A stretch of DNA of 23,403 nucleotides, from contig DCTO01000048.1 of the NCBI GenBank assembly GCA_002329285.1, positions 3,854 through 27,256 on the forward strand, in the 5' to 3' direction. A program made the position numbers and the translations under genes. The stretch comes from Ruminococcaceae bacterium UBA1438. Its GTDB lineage: Bacteria; Bacillota; Clostridia; Oscillospirales; Acutalibacteraceae. How positions within the stretch are numbered: the stretch's first letter is position 1; each line of letters opens with the position of its first letter. The notes beneath the pieces were generated by a model that did no database searches, was not told the origin of the DNA, and saw nothing but the letters and a program-made list of their open reading frames with translations. Positions 1 through 7,440 of the stretch are shown in pieces.

Positions 1-788
1 TCCTTCCCGATTACATACACCCTTAAGTCCTGATGCCTGCTTCCGATAAAGGGCTGCACCACCGTATCGGAGCTTCCGATACCGTCTATAATATGCTTTA
101 TATTCTCGTCATCACATTTTTCATCAGTATGAACGTCAATACACATGCTATTAATGTGACCGCCACCACAATTGCCATTAATATGTTTGTTATTATCAAC
201 ATAATTACTGCTTCTATCTTCACAACTGACGCAATTCTTGCCGGTTTTCTGCTTCTTTCCGTCCAGCAGAAAGACCTGCTGACCTCCATGCCCGTCAACA
301 GCCTTGATTACCACCCTGCCTTTATTAATCAAGGTGGATTTTATTGCACTCCCATCATTGATATTAGTAAAGGTATCTTCTATTGATGTCTTGCTATTGA
401 TATTTGCAAGGGCATTCTTTATAAGGCCGTTCTTATAAAAGCCGGAATCAACCATCCTTATTCCCGTGCCTGCCAGATACTGGTATGTTCTGGCCTTGTC
501 ATTGCAGATTTCCGAGACAAATGCGTTGTTGAAAACCTTTAATCCCATACCTTCCATATGTCTGCTGAGAAGCGGATAAATTGCTCTCATTATAACAGCA
601 TCCGGATTGCTTAAGGTCTCGCCCGCCACCCTTAAAAACAAAACTCCGTTCTCGACGCCAAATTCAATATCCTCAACGAGAATAAGCCTGACAGTTATGC
701 CAAGCTTCTTCCCTTCCTCCATATAAAACTCAATATAACTCTTATTATATTGAGCAGCATCTTTAAAATATACAATCCATACCAACAT
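1..788 (-). CDS. ATP-grasp protein, YheC/YheD-like (partial, C-terminus beyond left edge)
   Basis: This minus-strand frame is open from 788 to the left edge (262 codons plus two bases) and has no stop in the window. It starts ATG-TTG-GTA-TGG, giving a beta-strand opening MLVWIVYF, then a pre-ATP-grasp region (about 1-110) and an ATP-grasp core with a lysine strand and Gly-rich loop (VVIKAVDGHGGQQVFLL, near 165-180) and a later strand VVQPFIGSRHQDLRVYVIGK. These features fit the YheC/YheD and RimK-related ATP-grasp superfamily, whose members join a carboxylate to an amine or thiol using ATP. The substrate is unknown. Residues 186-225 form an odd insert with five Cys and three His between core strands. 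The start lacks a good ribosome binding site (only a GGGG stretch upstream). An AGGAGG at 854-859 is too far away and has no usable start codon in frame. The gene lies 130 bases downstream of a second ATP-grasp gene, suggesting a functional pair. Confidence 0.8.
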   Translation of the reverse strand, partial: MLVWIVYFKDAAQYNKSYIEFYMEEGKKLGITVRLILVEDIEFGVENGVLFLRVAGETLSNPDAVIMRAIYPLLSRHMEGMGLKVFNNAFVSEICNDKARTYQYLAGTGIRMVDSGFYKNGLIKNALANINSKTSIEDTFTNINDGSAIKSTLINKGRVVIKAVDGHGGQQVFLLDGKKQKTGKNCVSCEDRSSNYVDNNKHINGNCGGGHINSMCIDVHTDEKCDDENIKHIIDGIGSSDTVVQPFIGSRHQDLRVYVIGK

Positions 789-918
789 GCAAGCACCCCA
801 CAATGGCAGAGTAATGTGTATTTCATATTCAGCACAAATATACCTTTTATATGCCTCCTAACAGACACATATATATACATTTATAAGAACTTCATAACAG
901 AATACATATATAAGTATC

Positions 919-1800
919 TTACATCAGCTTATCCCTTATATATTCAATAATGGCCTCAGCGGCATTTACTCCGGTGCAGTCATATATATTCTTAAAATGC
1001 GCATTGGAATTAACCTCGCATACTATCGGCTCGTCATTTTCACCGAAGAGAATGTCCACACCGGCAAAGTCCAGGCCTATTATACTGCAGCATTCCAATG
1101 CAAGCCGGCATTGCTCCTCAGTCGGCCGGTACTGCTCCATCCTGCCGCCTATTGTAAGGTTGGCTCTGAAGTCACCGTTAACCGAATGCCGGTACATTGA
1201 AGCTACAACCTTGTTGCCCACTACCTGCAGACGTATATCCCTCCCGGCGCTGGTGGCTATATATTCCTGGAACAATATCGGTCTTGCGCCGGTTTTTGAT
1301 ATGATATCGGTTAATTCCCCGTAATCATGTGCAAGGTATACCTGCTGTCCAAAGGAACCGAAGCATTCCTTAACGACCAGGGGAAAACCCAGCTTTTCGG
1401 CTGCCCTGCCTGCAAAATCAAGATTGGTATATCCAATATTCTCAAACGTCATCGGAGCAATTATTGTTCTCGGCATTCTAATTCCAGCATGCATAAGCGC
1501 AAGATGGGTAAGCGCCTTGTTATCACAGGTTTCAATTGCCCGGGCACTGTTGAATACCGGAAAGCCAAGCTTTTCAAGATGTTCGGCAAGCTTGACATCC
1601 TTGTCCCAAAACAGGATAAAATCAGGCTTCTCCAGGCGCACAGCATCTTCCCTGTCTGCAGGAAGCTCCACCATAAGCGAGGCATTGGTCTTTAAGGCCA
1701 TATCTATGTCCTGCTTATTTGCAGCCTGTAAAAGCCATGAATGGATTTCGTCAAACTTTTTTGATTGAAGGAATTCGTTTACTACAAGCCAGCCCTTCAT
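919..1800 (-). CDS. RimK-family ATP-grasp ligase
   Basis: This 293-residue protein has the layout of RimK/LysX-type ATP-grasp ligases. An N-terminal Rossmann-like part (1-95) begins MKGWLVVNEFL. A linker follows with IRMPRTI near 105-115. The ATP-binding core has the lysine strand and glycine loop PLVVKECFGSFGQQVYL (about 140-156), FQEYI (the adenine-contacting hinge), and RDIRLQVVGN. The C-terminal metal site is PIVCEVNSNAHFKN, with the expected Glu and Asn. Family members add amino acids such as glutamate to a protein or small-molecule carboxylate. The substrate here cannot be read from sequence. It follows ftsK by 192 bases and precedes another ATP-grasp gene on the same strand. The ATG is in the family position, but the upstream bases (cttaatat) show no clear Shine-Dalgarno sequence, which is odd next to the strong sites of neighbouring genes. 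Confidence 0.87.
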   Translation of the reverse strand: MKGWLVVNEFLQSKKFDEIHSWLLQAANKQDIDMALKTNASLMVELPADREDAVRLEKPDFILFWDKDVKLAEHLEKLGFPVFNSARAIETCDNKALTHLALMHAGIRMPRTIIAPMTFENIGYTNLDFAGRAAEKLGFPLVVKECFGSFGQQVYLAHDYGELTDIISKTGARPILFQEYIATSAGRDIRLQVVGNKVVASMYRHSVNGDFRANLTIGGRMEQYRPTEEQCRLALECCSIIGLDFAGVDILFGENDEPIVCEVNSNAHFKNIYDCTGVNAAEAIIEYIRDKLM

Positions 1801-1850
1801 ATATTAAGGCACACTGTCACATGATGAATATACAAATGAGCCATACATGT

Positions 1851-1890
1851 TTATAAGTCATACGTGATTATCGTCACACATGACTTATAA
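1851..1890. other. Inverted repeat in the ftsK-rimK gap
   Basis: TTATAAGTCAT at 1851-1861 and ATGACTTATAA at 1880-1890 are perfect 11-base inverted copies. Inside them GTGA (1864-1867) and TCAC (1874-1877) extend the stem across a 2x2 mismatch, leaving a six-base loop. The element sits in the 192-base gap (1801-1992) after the ftsK stop. It has no clear T-run on either strand, so it is not a textbook terminator. It could be a weak terminator, an RNA processing or stability element, or an operator. Nothing else recognisable lies in this gap. Confidence 0.5.
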
Positions 1891-1992
1891 TCATACACAA
1901 CTATTATTCATAATGACAATTACTCATGTGAGAATGCGCCCGGCTCCTTTCTATATTAAATATGCAAAACTATTACAGCTTTAAATTATGTA

Positions 1993-4566
1993 TCAGCCGT
2001 TCTCCTCCAGATAATTTTCAAACTGCTCCATAGTCATAAGGATCTTCCTGGGCTTAGTGCCCTCCTCAGGCCCCACAACGCCGGCTTCCGCAAGCTGGTC
2101 CATAATCCTTGCAGCCCTGTTAAAGCCTATCTTATAGACTCTCTGAAGCATACCTATAGAGGCCTTGTCCTTTTCAATGATGAACTTGCCTGCCTCGGCA
2201 AAATATTCATCCCTTTCAGCGACGCCTGCAGGCCCGCCTTCTCCGGCCTTATAGCTTGCAATGATATTCTTAATGTCATCGCTGTACTGTGCTTCATTAT
2301 TATTATTTATCAGGAAATCAACAACCGAGCTGACCTCCTTGTCCGATACATAAGTACCCTGTATACGCACCGGCTTGGGATAACCCGAAGGGAAGAACAG
2401 CATATCGCCCTTGCCCAGGAGCTTCTCAGCACCGGAGCCGTCTATGATTGTCCTGGAATCGATTGAGGAGGATACTGCAAATGCAATCCTTGACGGTATA
2501 TTTGCCTTGATAAGTCCCGTAATGACGTTGACTGAAGGCCTCTGTGTGGCAATTATCAGATGCAGCCCTGCAGCCCTTGCCATCTGAGCCAGACGGCAGA
2601 TTGCATCCTCCACCTCACCGGGAGCCACCATCATAAGATCCGAAAGCTCGTCTATAATAATGACAATCTGCGGAAGCTTCTGATATTCCCCCTCCTGTGC
2701 CAGATCACCGCCGGACACCTTTTCATTATATCCCTTCAAATCCCTGACTCCAAGGTCAGCAAATTTCTTATAACGGTCCACCATCTCCGTTACTGCCCAG
2801 TTGAGGGCTGCAGATGCCTTCTTCGGATCCGTAACCACGGGTATCAAAAGATGCGGAATTCCGTTATATACATTAAGCTCTACTACTTTAGGATCAATCA
2901 TGATAAGCCTTACATCCGAGGGCTTTGATTTATATAAAATGCTTATTATCAAAGTATTTATACATACCGATTTTCCGGATCCGGTTGCGCCTGCTATCAG
3001 CAAATGGGGCATCTTTGCAATATCCGTCACAACAATCTGCCCGCCGATATCCTTGCCCACAGCAAATGCAATATCCGAAGGATGACTCTTAAACTCCTTG
3101 CTTTCAATCATTTCCCTGATAGTCACCATAGAGTTATCCGAATTCGGAACCTCGATGCCTATTGCCGATTTACCGGGTATCGGAGCTTCTATCCTGATAT
3201 CCGATGCAGCCAGGTTAAGCTTGATATCGTCCGCAAGGCTCGTAATGCTTTTTACCTTAACTCCCTGTTCCGGCTGGAGTTCATATCTCGTTACTGCCGG
3301 TCCGCAGCTTATATTTGTAATGGTAACATGCACGCCGAAGCTTTCAAGGGTGCTTTGAAGCTTAATAGCCGTATCCTTAAGCGTCTTCTCACTTACAGAG
3401 CCTCTGGAGCTCTTGGTCTTTACACTGCTTAAGAGGCTGATTGGAGGATATACATATTCCTTCTGCTCAGCCAAGGGCTTAATATCTATTTTGTCTACAT
3501 CTGTAGAAGAGTCGGCAGACGAAGAACCTTTTTGACTTGCAGAAGAAGTTCCATGTACTACTTCTGTAGTATCTCCCTCATAAGTACCCTCCGGTATATC
3601 CTTATTACCATTTCCGAATTTGCTTTGAAGTATTTCTTCATATCCGGGAGCGTTAGCAGCCTTTATATTATCATGACTAGAGGCAGATACAATGTCTCCT
3701 GTGCTGTTCCCCGAAAACAGGTAATCAAGATTAATCTCTGGAAGCTCCTCGGGCTCACCCTTTAGGGCCTTCCTAAGCTTCTTCTCCTTTCGGCTTAGAT
3801 GTTCAGGCTTATCTACAGGCTTATTTGATCCGGTATCGGTGCCTCCGGGTACTGCCTCCGGATCAAGCAGGAATGTCTTCGGCGGTTTTCTGGACTGGCT
3901 GGCCTGTGCATGATTGCTGTAATTTTCTTCGGCCTGCATTCTCTTTTGCCTGTTATACTCCCGGCGTTCAATATAAGTATCCTTTCCCTTGCCGGCCAGA
4001 TATGTCAATATGGCCTTTCCGGTTATCACAATCAGCGCAATAAGCATGATTGCAATCAGTATTATATATGTACCTGTAGCGGCAAATGCCTTGCAAAGAA
4101 GGTATGCAATAAGGCCGCCTATTATACCTCCGCCGTTTCTTAAATCGCTTGATGTGTTATAATAATCCAGAAGCTTCATTGATTCGGCAGTATCGGGTTT
4201 CCCGGTAAGCATCTGAATCAGCGCAGCCAGTGCAATATTAAAGATAACTACACAGATAATCTTCGTGGCTGCGGAACGGTTACCCGGATTTGACAGGCGG
4301 AAAGCCACCAAAAAGAATATCAGGACCGGGAGGATATAAGCTTCCAGTCCTATTACTCCGAAAAGGAAACCGCTTATGTACTTGCCTGCGGTCCCGATTA
4401 AATCAAAGTTGCTTAAAAAAAGGAGTATGCATGCAACCAATGTAATAACAAGTATAATTTCATCCTGAAGCTGGCCCCTTTCAGTGCTGCTTCTTCTCTT
4501 TACGCTTTTTACCGTCTTACCTCTTGTACTATTCGGTTTACGCTTCCTTGTTTTCCTTGAAGCCAT
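1993..4566 (-). CDS. ftsK: DNA translocase FtsK/SpoIIIE
   Basis: This 857-residue protein is a membrane-anchored ATPase that pumps chromosomal DNA through the division or sporulation septum. It starts with a basic tail rich in Lys/Arg (1-30), followed by about four hydrophobic membrane segments up to residue 190. A low-complexity linker (about 200-370) comes next. Then come the alpha/beta motor domains with Walker A GATGSGKS (about 526-533) and Walker [14 protein letters not shown] (Asp near 638). The C-terminal gamma winged-helix domain (about 795-857) contains [20 protein letters not shown] and normally reads polar DNA signals. Length and layout fit SpoIIIE/FtsK of Bacillota. It begins 12 bases after the uppP stop, and its GGGGG ribosome binding site (4574-4578) directly abuts that stop, so translation is probably coupled. 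The tepA-ylzJ neighbourhood favours the SpoIIIE-like role, but the sequence alone does not separate FtsK from SpoIIIE. Confidence 0.96.
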   Translation of the reverse strand: MASRKTRKRKPNSTRGKTVKSVKRRSSTERGQLQDEIILVITLVACILLFLSNFDLIGTAGKYISGFLFGVIGLEAYILPVLIFFLVAFRLSNPGNRSAATKIICVVIFNIALAALIQMLTGKPDTAESMKLLDYYNTSSDLRNGGGIIGGLIAYLLCKAFAATGTYIILIAIMLIALIVITGKAILTYLAGKGKDTYIERREYNRQKRMQAEENYSNHAQASQSRKPPKTFLLDPEAVPGGTDTGSNKPVDKPEHLSRKEKKLRKALKGEPEELPEINLDYLFSGNSTGDIVSASSHDNIKAANAPGYEEILQSKFGNGNKDIPEGTYEGDTTEVVHGTSSASQKGSSSADSSTDVDKIDIKPLAEQKEYVYPPISLLSSVKTKSSRGSVSEKTLKDTAIKLQSTLESFGVHVTITNISCGPAVTRYELQPEQGVKVKSITSLADDIKLNLAASDIRIEAPIPGKSAIGIEVPNSDNSMVTIREMIESKEFKSHPSDIAFAVGKDIGGQIVVTDIAKMPHLLIAGATGSGKSVCINTLIISILYKSKPSDVRLIMIDPKVVELNVYNGIPHLLIPVVTDPKKASAALNWAVTEMVDRYKKFADLGVRDLKGYNEKVSGGDLAQEGEYQKLPQIVIIIDELSDLMMVAPGEVEDAICRLAQMARAAGLHLIIATQRPSVNVITGLIKANIPSRIAFAVSSSIDSRTIIDGSGAEKLLGKGDMLFFPSGYPKPVRIQGTYVSDKEVSSVVDFLINNNNEAQYSDDIKNIIASYKAGEGGPAGVAERDEYFAEAGKFIIEKDKASIGMLQRVYKIGFNRAARIMDQLAEAGVVGPEEGTKPRKILMTMEQFENYLEENG

Positions 4567-4578
4567 CCGATAACCCCC

Positions 4579-5454
4579 TTAACGCAGGAAATGGCTCACA
4601 ATTGCCAAGACCCCTATTACAAAGCAGTATTCTGCGAAGTATTTGAACTTCTTTCCCCTGATTAAAACAAGCATTGTTTTTATGCATATAAATCCCACAA
4701 CGCCTGCAACAACGGTACCTATTGCATAATTGAGCAATTCAGATTTATTTACCATGTCCATAGAGAAATCCTTTAGCTCTAATATGGCGGCGCCGAGTAC
4801 TGCCGGAATGGACATTATAAATGAATATTTCACCGCAAATGCCCTGTCATAACCCCTTGCAAGACATGCTGTAATTGTAGTCCCTGATCTGGATAAGCCG
4901 GGAAGAATTGCGATACCCTGAGCAAGGCCAATCAGTCCGGCATCTTTAAAGGTGGCTTCCTTTTCAGCCTTTTTACCCGGCTTGATAAAATCAGATACCG
5001 TAAGCAGCACCGAGGTAAGGATCAGGCATATCCCGGGTATCAGAAGCCCGACAGCCGCACTTTCAAACATGTCCTTGAAGATTACCCCGATTATTGCTGT
5101 CGGTATTGTAGATACTATAATAAGTAAAACAAATCTGCGATAAGCAGATGATAAAACCTTTTTATATGCCCTTTCTTTTCCGGTGCATTTATTCATAATA
5201 AAACGTACTGCATTTACAAGACAGTCGGCTATTATTCCGCACCCCTCCAGGAAAAGCTCCCTGATATCCTTCCAGAAGGCTATGAAGATTGCAGCCAGTG
5301 TTCCAAGGTGGAGTAAAACGTCAAACAACAGTCCCGTGTCCGTATTCATATGTAAAACATGCTTCATGATGGCCAGATGCCCCGAGCTGCTTATAGGCAG
5401 AAATTCTGCCAAGCCCTGCACCAGGCCCATAATTATCGCATCAAGAATGTCCAT
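4579..5454 (-). CDS. uppP: Undecaprenyl-diphosphate phosphatase UppP (BacA)
   Basis: UppP is a multi-pass membrane enzyme that removes one phosphate from undecaprenyl diphosphate, recycling the lipid carrier for peptidoglycan. It can also give bacitracin resistance. The 291-residue product carries both family signatures: GLAEFLPISSSGHL near residues 14-27, with the catalytic Glu and Ser-rich loop, and GLSRSGTT near 185-192. Several hydrophobic segments span the protein. The frame stays open 41 codons further upstream (to 5577). The ATG at 5454 is preferred because AGGAGG lies nine bases before it and because family members start with a short MDIL-type N-terminus. The upstream extension also runs through the tandem repeat block. 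The gene sits between ylzJ and ftsK; it is absent from this place in Bacillus subtilis, so this is a lineage-specific insertion in a conserved sporulation/division neighbourhood. Confidence 0.96.
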   Translation of the reverse strand: MDILDAIIMGLVQGLAEFLPISSSGHLAIMKHVLHMNTDTGLLFDVLLHLGTLAAIFIAFWKDIRELFLEGCGIIADCLVNAVRFIMNKCTGKERAYKKVLSSAYRRFVLLIIVSTIPTAIIGVIFKDMFESAAVGLLIPGICLILTSVLLTVSDFIKPGKKAEKEATFKDAGLIGLAQGIAILPGLSRSGTTITACLARGYDRAFAVKYSFIMSIPAVLGAAILELKDFSMDMVNKSELLNYAIGTVVAGVVGFICIKTMLVLIRGKKFKYFAEYCFVIGVLAIVSHFLR

Positions 5455-5532
5455 TATAAAAGCCTCCTGAATAATAATAATATGGGGCATAATCCTGTAT
5501 TTCATTATACCTTTTATAAAAATGTTATGCAA

Positions 5533-5607
5533 GTCAAACTTGCCTGATACACAGACTGTCAAACTTGCCTGATACACAAGCTGTCAAACATATCTGATAC
5601 GTAATCA
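5533..5607. repeat. Three tandem copies of a 25-base unit
   Basis: The unit GTCAAACTTGCCTGATACACA plus four bases starts at 5533, 5558 and 5583. The first two copies are nearly identical and the third is diverged (GTCAAACATATCTGATACGTA). The block fills the space between ylzJ (stop at 5630) and uppP (start at 5454), so it lies in the 5' leader of uppP. It has no coding sense that can be supported. Confidence 0.9.
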
Positions 5608-5629
5608 GCATATCTTATACTCAATACTG

Positions 5630-5896
5630 TTAATGCTTGATTATTTTCCCGGGTGAATATTCTTCATTAAGATAATCTGACATGTCGGTGGAGTTAATCT
5701 TCTCAACAATATAGTCATTTCCCTCCCTTCTGGTTACCACCCGTCCGTGAGGCAGATTTACCTCCCTGTATTCGGCATTTTCCCTGCCGTGATTTATACC
5801 TGCATCCTTTGTGCATGAGTCCTTTTGCTGCTTTCCTCTTTCCTTACTGATAAAGTCTGCATAAACCCTTTCAAGAGGCCTGGTCGTATAAAGCAT
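5630..5896 (-). CDS. YlzJ-like protein
   Basis: This small protein of 88 residues matches the YlzJ-like family pattern. It has an N-terminal MLYTTRPLERVY, a basic/polar middle, and a C-terminal DYLNEEYSPGKII, close to the family's typical YLNPxYxPGxxI ending. YlzJ has no known biochemical role. In Bacillus its gene lies between tepA and spoIIIE, and the same order is seen here (tepA, ylzJ, uppP, ftsK). The N-terminal third holds an unusual charged stretch, rich in Lys, Gln and Asp (about 17-40), where shorter family members have little. A GGAGGG sequence just upstream serves as its ribosome binding site. The assignment rests on both the terminal motifs and the conserved neighbourhood. Confidence 0.82.
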   Translation of the reverse strand: MLYTTRPLERVYADFISKERGKQQKDSCTKDAGINHGRENAEYREVNLPHGRVVTRREGNDYIVEKINSTDMSDYLNEEYSPGKIIKH

Positions 5897-5930
5897 GGTT
5901 TCACCCTCCCGTATTACGAAGCTGTACTAA

Positions 5931-6000
5931 GTTATATAAAGTTATATAAAGTTATATAAAGTTATATAAAGTTATATAAAGATATATAGAGATATATAAT
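5931..6000. repeat. 10-base tandem repeat (GTTATATAAA)n
   Basis: Five perfect copies of GTTATATAAA run from 5931 to 5980 and are followed by two degenerate units (GATATATAGA, GATATATAAT) to 6000. The block lies 34 bases upstream of the ylzJ start. The unit length is close to one DNA helical turn, and each unit holds a TATATAA-like string on both strands. Such an array is prone to copy-number change by replication slippage and could supply several overlapping -10-like boxes for ylzJ, but neither effect is shown. Confidence 0.95.
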
Positions 6001-6039
6001 ATTATATGAAATCATATTAAGTGAATATATATAGTCTTT

Positions 6040-6143
6040 CCGGTTCATGATTATCCGGTTCATGCAAGTCAAGTACACGATTCTCAGGTTCATAATTTTC
6101 TGATTCATAAATCCAGGTAAATAATCTCCTGGTTCATGATTTT
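6040..6143. repeat. Degenerate GGTTCATGATT repeats after tepA
   Basis: Copies of a short unit around CGGTTCATGATTAT occur near 6041, 6056, 6086 and 6129, with a weaker one (TGATTCATAAAT) near 6101. The last copy overlaps the tepA stop codon. Spacing is irregular (about 15-43 bases). The minus strand holds a 62-codon open frame here, but it is made of these repeats and has no other support, so it is not called as a gene. Confidence 0.7.
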
Positions 6144-7006
6144 CTCTCATCTATCATACTGTTTATCTTTGCCAGTGCCTCCTTAATACCTCCCACCTCA
6201 CTTATGATACCCATTTTAACTGTTTCCTCCCCCACAAGTATCGAGCCCACATCCTTTGCGAGCTGGTTGGTATCCAGCATAAGGTTTTTAAAGCTTTTAT
6301 AATCAATCCTTGAATGTGCCACCACAAAGCTTATAATCCGGTCCTGAATCTTTTCGAAGTATTCAAAGGTCTGTGTTACTCCTATTACAGTACCGCTCAT
6401 CCTGACCGGATGGATAATCATGGTTGCAGTAGGGACTATATAGCTGTAATCGGCTGATACGGCCAGCGGAACTCCTATGGAATGACTGCCCCCAAGCACC
6501 AGGGAAACCGTAGGCTTGCTGAGGGATGCTATCATTTCGGCAATTGCAAGCCCGGCCTCCACATCCCCTCCCACGGTATTGATTAATATAAGAAGCCCGT
6601 CAATATCCTTACTGTCCTCTATAGCGGCAAGCTGGGGCAGGACATGCTCATACTTTGTGGTTTTATTGTGCTGCGGCAGGCATTCGTGGCCTTCAATTTC
6701 ACCGATAATTGATAACAGGTGTATTTTGTGCTCCCTTTTGCCGTCCTCCAGGACTGTCTGGCCATACTCACTGATTTTCTGGTCCTTCATGTCCTGATTT
6801 TCCTTGACAAGCCTCTCTTCCTCACGGCTTTTCTGTTCATTATCGCTTTTATTATCATCTTTTATCTTGTTTTCATCATCTTTTAATCCAGCTTCATTAT
6901 CCTTTATTCCGCTTCCATTGTCTTTTATTTCTTTATCATCATTTATACTGCTCCTGTTATCCGGATTTGCTAATAGTCCCATATTCCTGTAATATGCAGT
7001 ATGCAT
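6134..7006 (-). CDS. tepA: TepA-like ClpP-class serine protease
   Basis: This 290-residue protein belongs to the ClpP-type peptidases next to ylzJ and spoIIIE in spore formers (TepA, YmfB). The ClpP fold spans about 93-285. The presumed catalytic Ser is S176 in GGSHSIG, and the His is H199 in [10 protein letters not shown]; the Asp of the triad should lie later in the domain (a VGE or LDTN region). The first 85 residues are unusual: a hydrophilic, Asp/Lys/Asn-rich tail with repeated (I/L)KD(N/D) units at about 26-52. This tail replaces the short N-terminus usual in the family. In Bacillus, TepA was named for an effect on protein translocation and is linked to degradation of spore SASP proteins. 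ATG at 7006 is chosen because AGAGGAG lies seven to eight bases before it. It is the first gene of the minus-strand cluster. Confidence 0.92.
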   Translation of the reverse strand: MHTAYYRNMGLLANPDNRSSINDDKEIKDNGSGIKDNEAGLKDDENKIKDDNKSDNEQKSREEERLVKENQDMKDQKISEYGQTVLEDGKREHKIHLLSIIGEIEGHECLPQHNKTTKYEHVLPQLAAIEDSKDIDGLLILINTVGGDVEAGLAIAEMIASLSKPTVSLVLGGSHSIGVPLAVSADYSYIVPTATMIIHPVRMSGTVIGVTQTFEYFEKIQDRIISFVVAHSRIDYKSFKNLMLDTNQLAKDVGSILVGEETVKMGIISEVGGIKEALAKINSMIDERKS

Positions 7007-7440
7007 TATCTACTCCTCTTTTCTTGCTTATTAAATCCCGACCTTAATAGGTTATGGAATTCTCACGTTAATTCAAAACCATCTTTGGAAACGAATTATT
7101 GCTTTCTGCCAAAGCTTTCTTAAGGTGACCCATACAGGCAATTCATAGGTTATTATGCTAAAGTTAAAATGTTTTTATACCTGTTTAGTAACTTAATACA
7201 TGATTGATAATATCATTACAGCATTGGTATTAGTAAGCATGCGGTTTTAGTTGTGTTAAGCGTCCCAATCCTTTTGATAAATTACATATTTAATATCTTT
7301 TGATATACACTCTTCTGCCGACTCTTGAATTCATATACATTTGCACTTTTAAATTTACATTTAATAGTATATAATGGTAATGGCATGTAAATTATTAAAC
7401 TGATATAAAGAGATTTATAGTGATTTGGGAGGAGACAGTT
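7007..7440. promoter_or_regulatory. Divergent intergenic region; candidate -10 box at 7370-7375
   Basis: This AT-rich gap of 434 bases separates the divergent tepA (minus) and LRR protein (plus) genes and must hold promoters for both. On the plus strand TATAAT at 7370-7375 is a perfect -10 hexamer, about 65 bases before the LRR gene start. The -35 side is weak (TTTTAA at about the right spacing). For tepA no convincing promoter was found. No RNA gene, riboswitch or credible small gene was recognised. Confidence 0.45.

Noticed and set aside
33..386. 117-codon plus-strand frame at the left edge
   Set aside because: It is antisense to the ATP-grasp gene, whose frame is open to the edge and carries clear family motifs.
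695..880. 61-codon minus-strand frame overlapping the start of the ATP-grasp gene, considered as a precursor peptide for the ligases
   Set aside because: It overlaps the ATP-grasp start in another frame, lacks a leader/core pattern, and its AGGAGG lies too far from a start.
5455..5577. 41-codon N-terminal extension of uppP
   Set aside because: The ATG at 5454 has an AGGAGG and matches the family start; the extension runs into the 25-base repeats.
5962..6150. 62-codon minus-strand frame after tepA
   Set aside because: It consists of the GGTTCATGATT repeats and AT-rich sequence, overlaps the tepA end and has no other support.
7420..7440. Upstream GTG start for the LRR protein
   Set aside because: The strong GGAGGAG would then lie inside the coding region; TTG at 7441 gives proper spacing and a normal signal peptide.
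7007..7440. Riboswitch or small RNA in the divergent intergenic region
   Set aside because: No conserved fold, strong terminator or known motif could be seen; only a -10-like box stands out.
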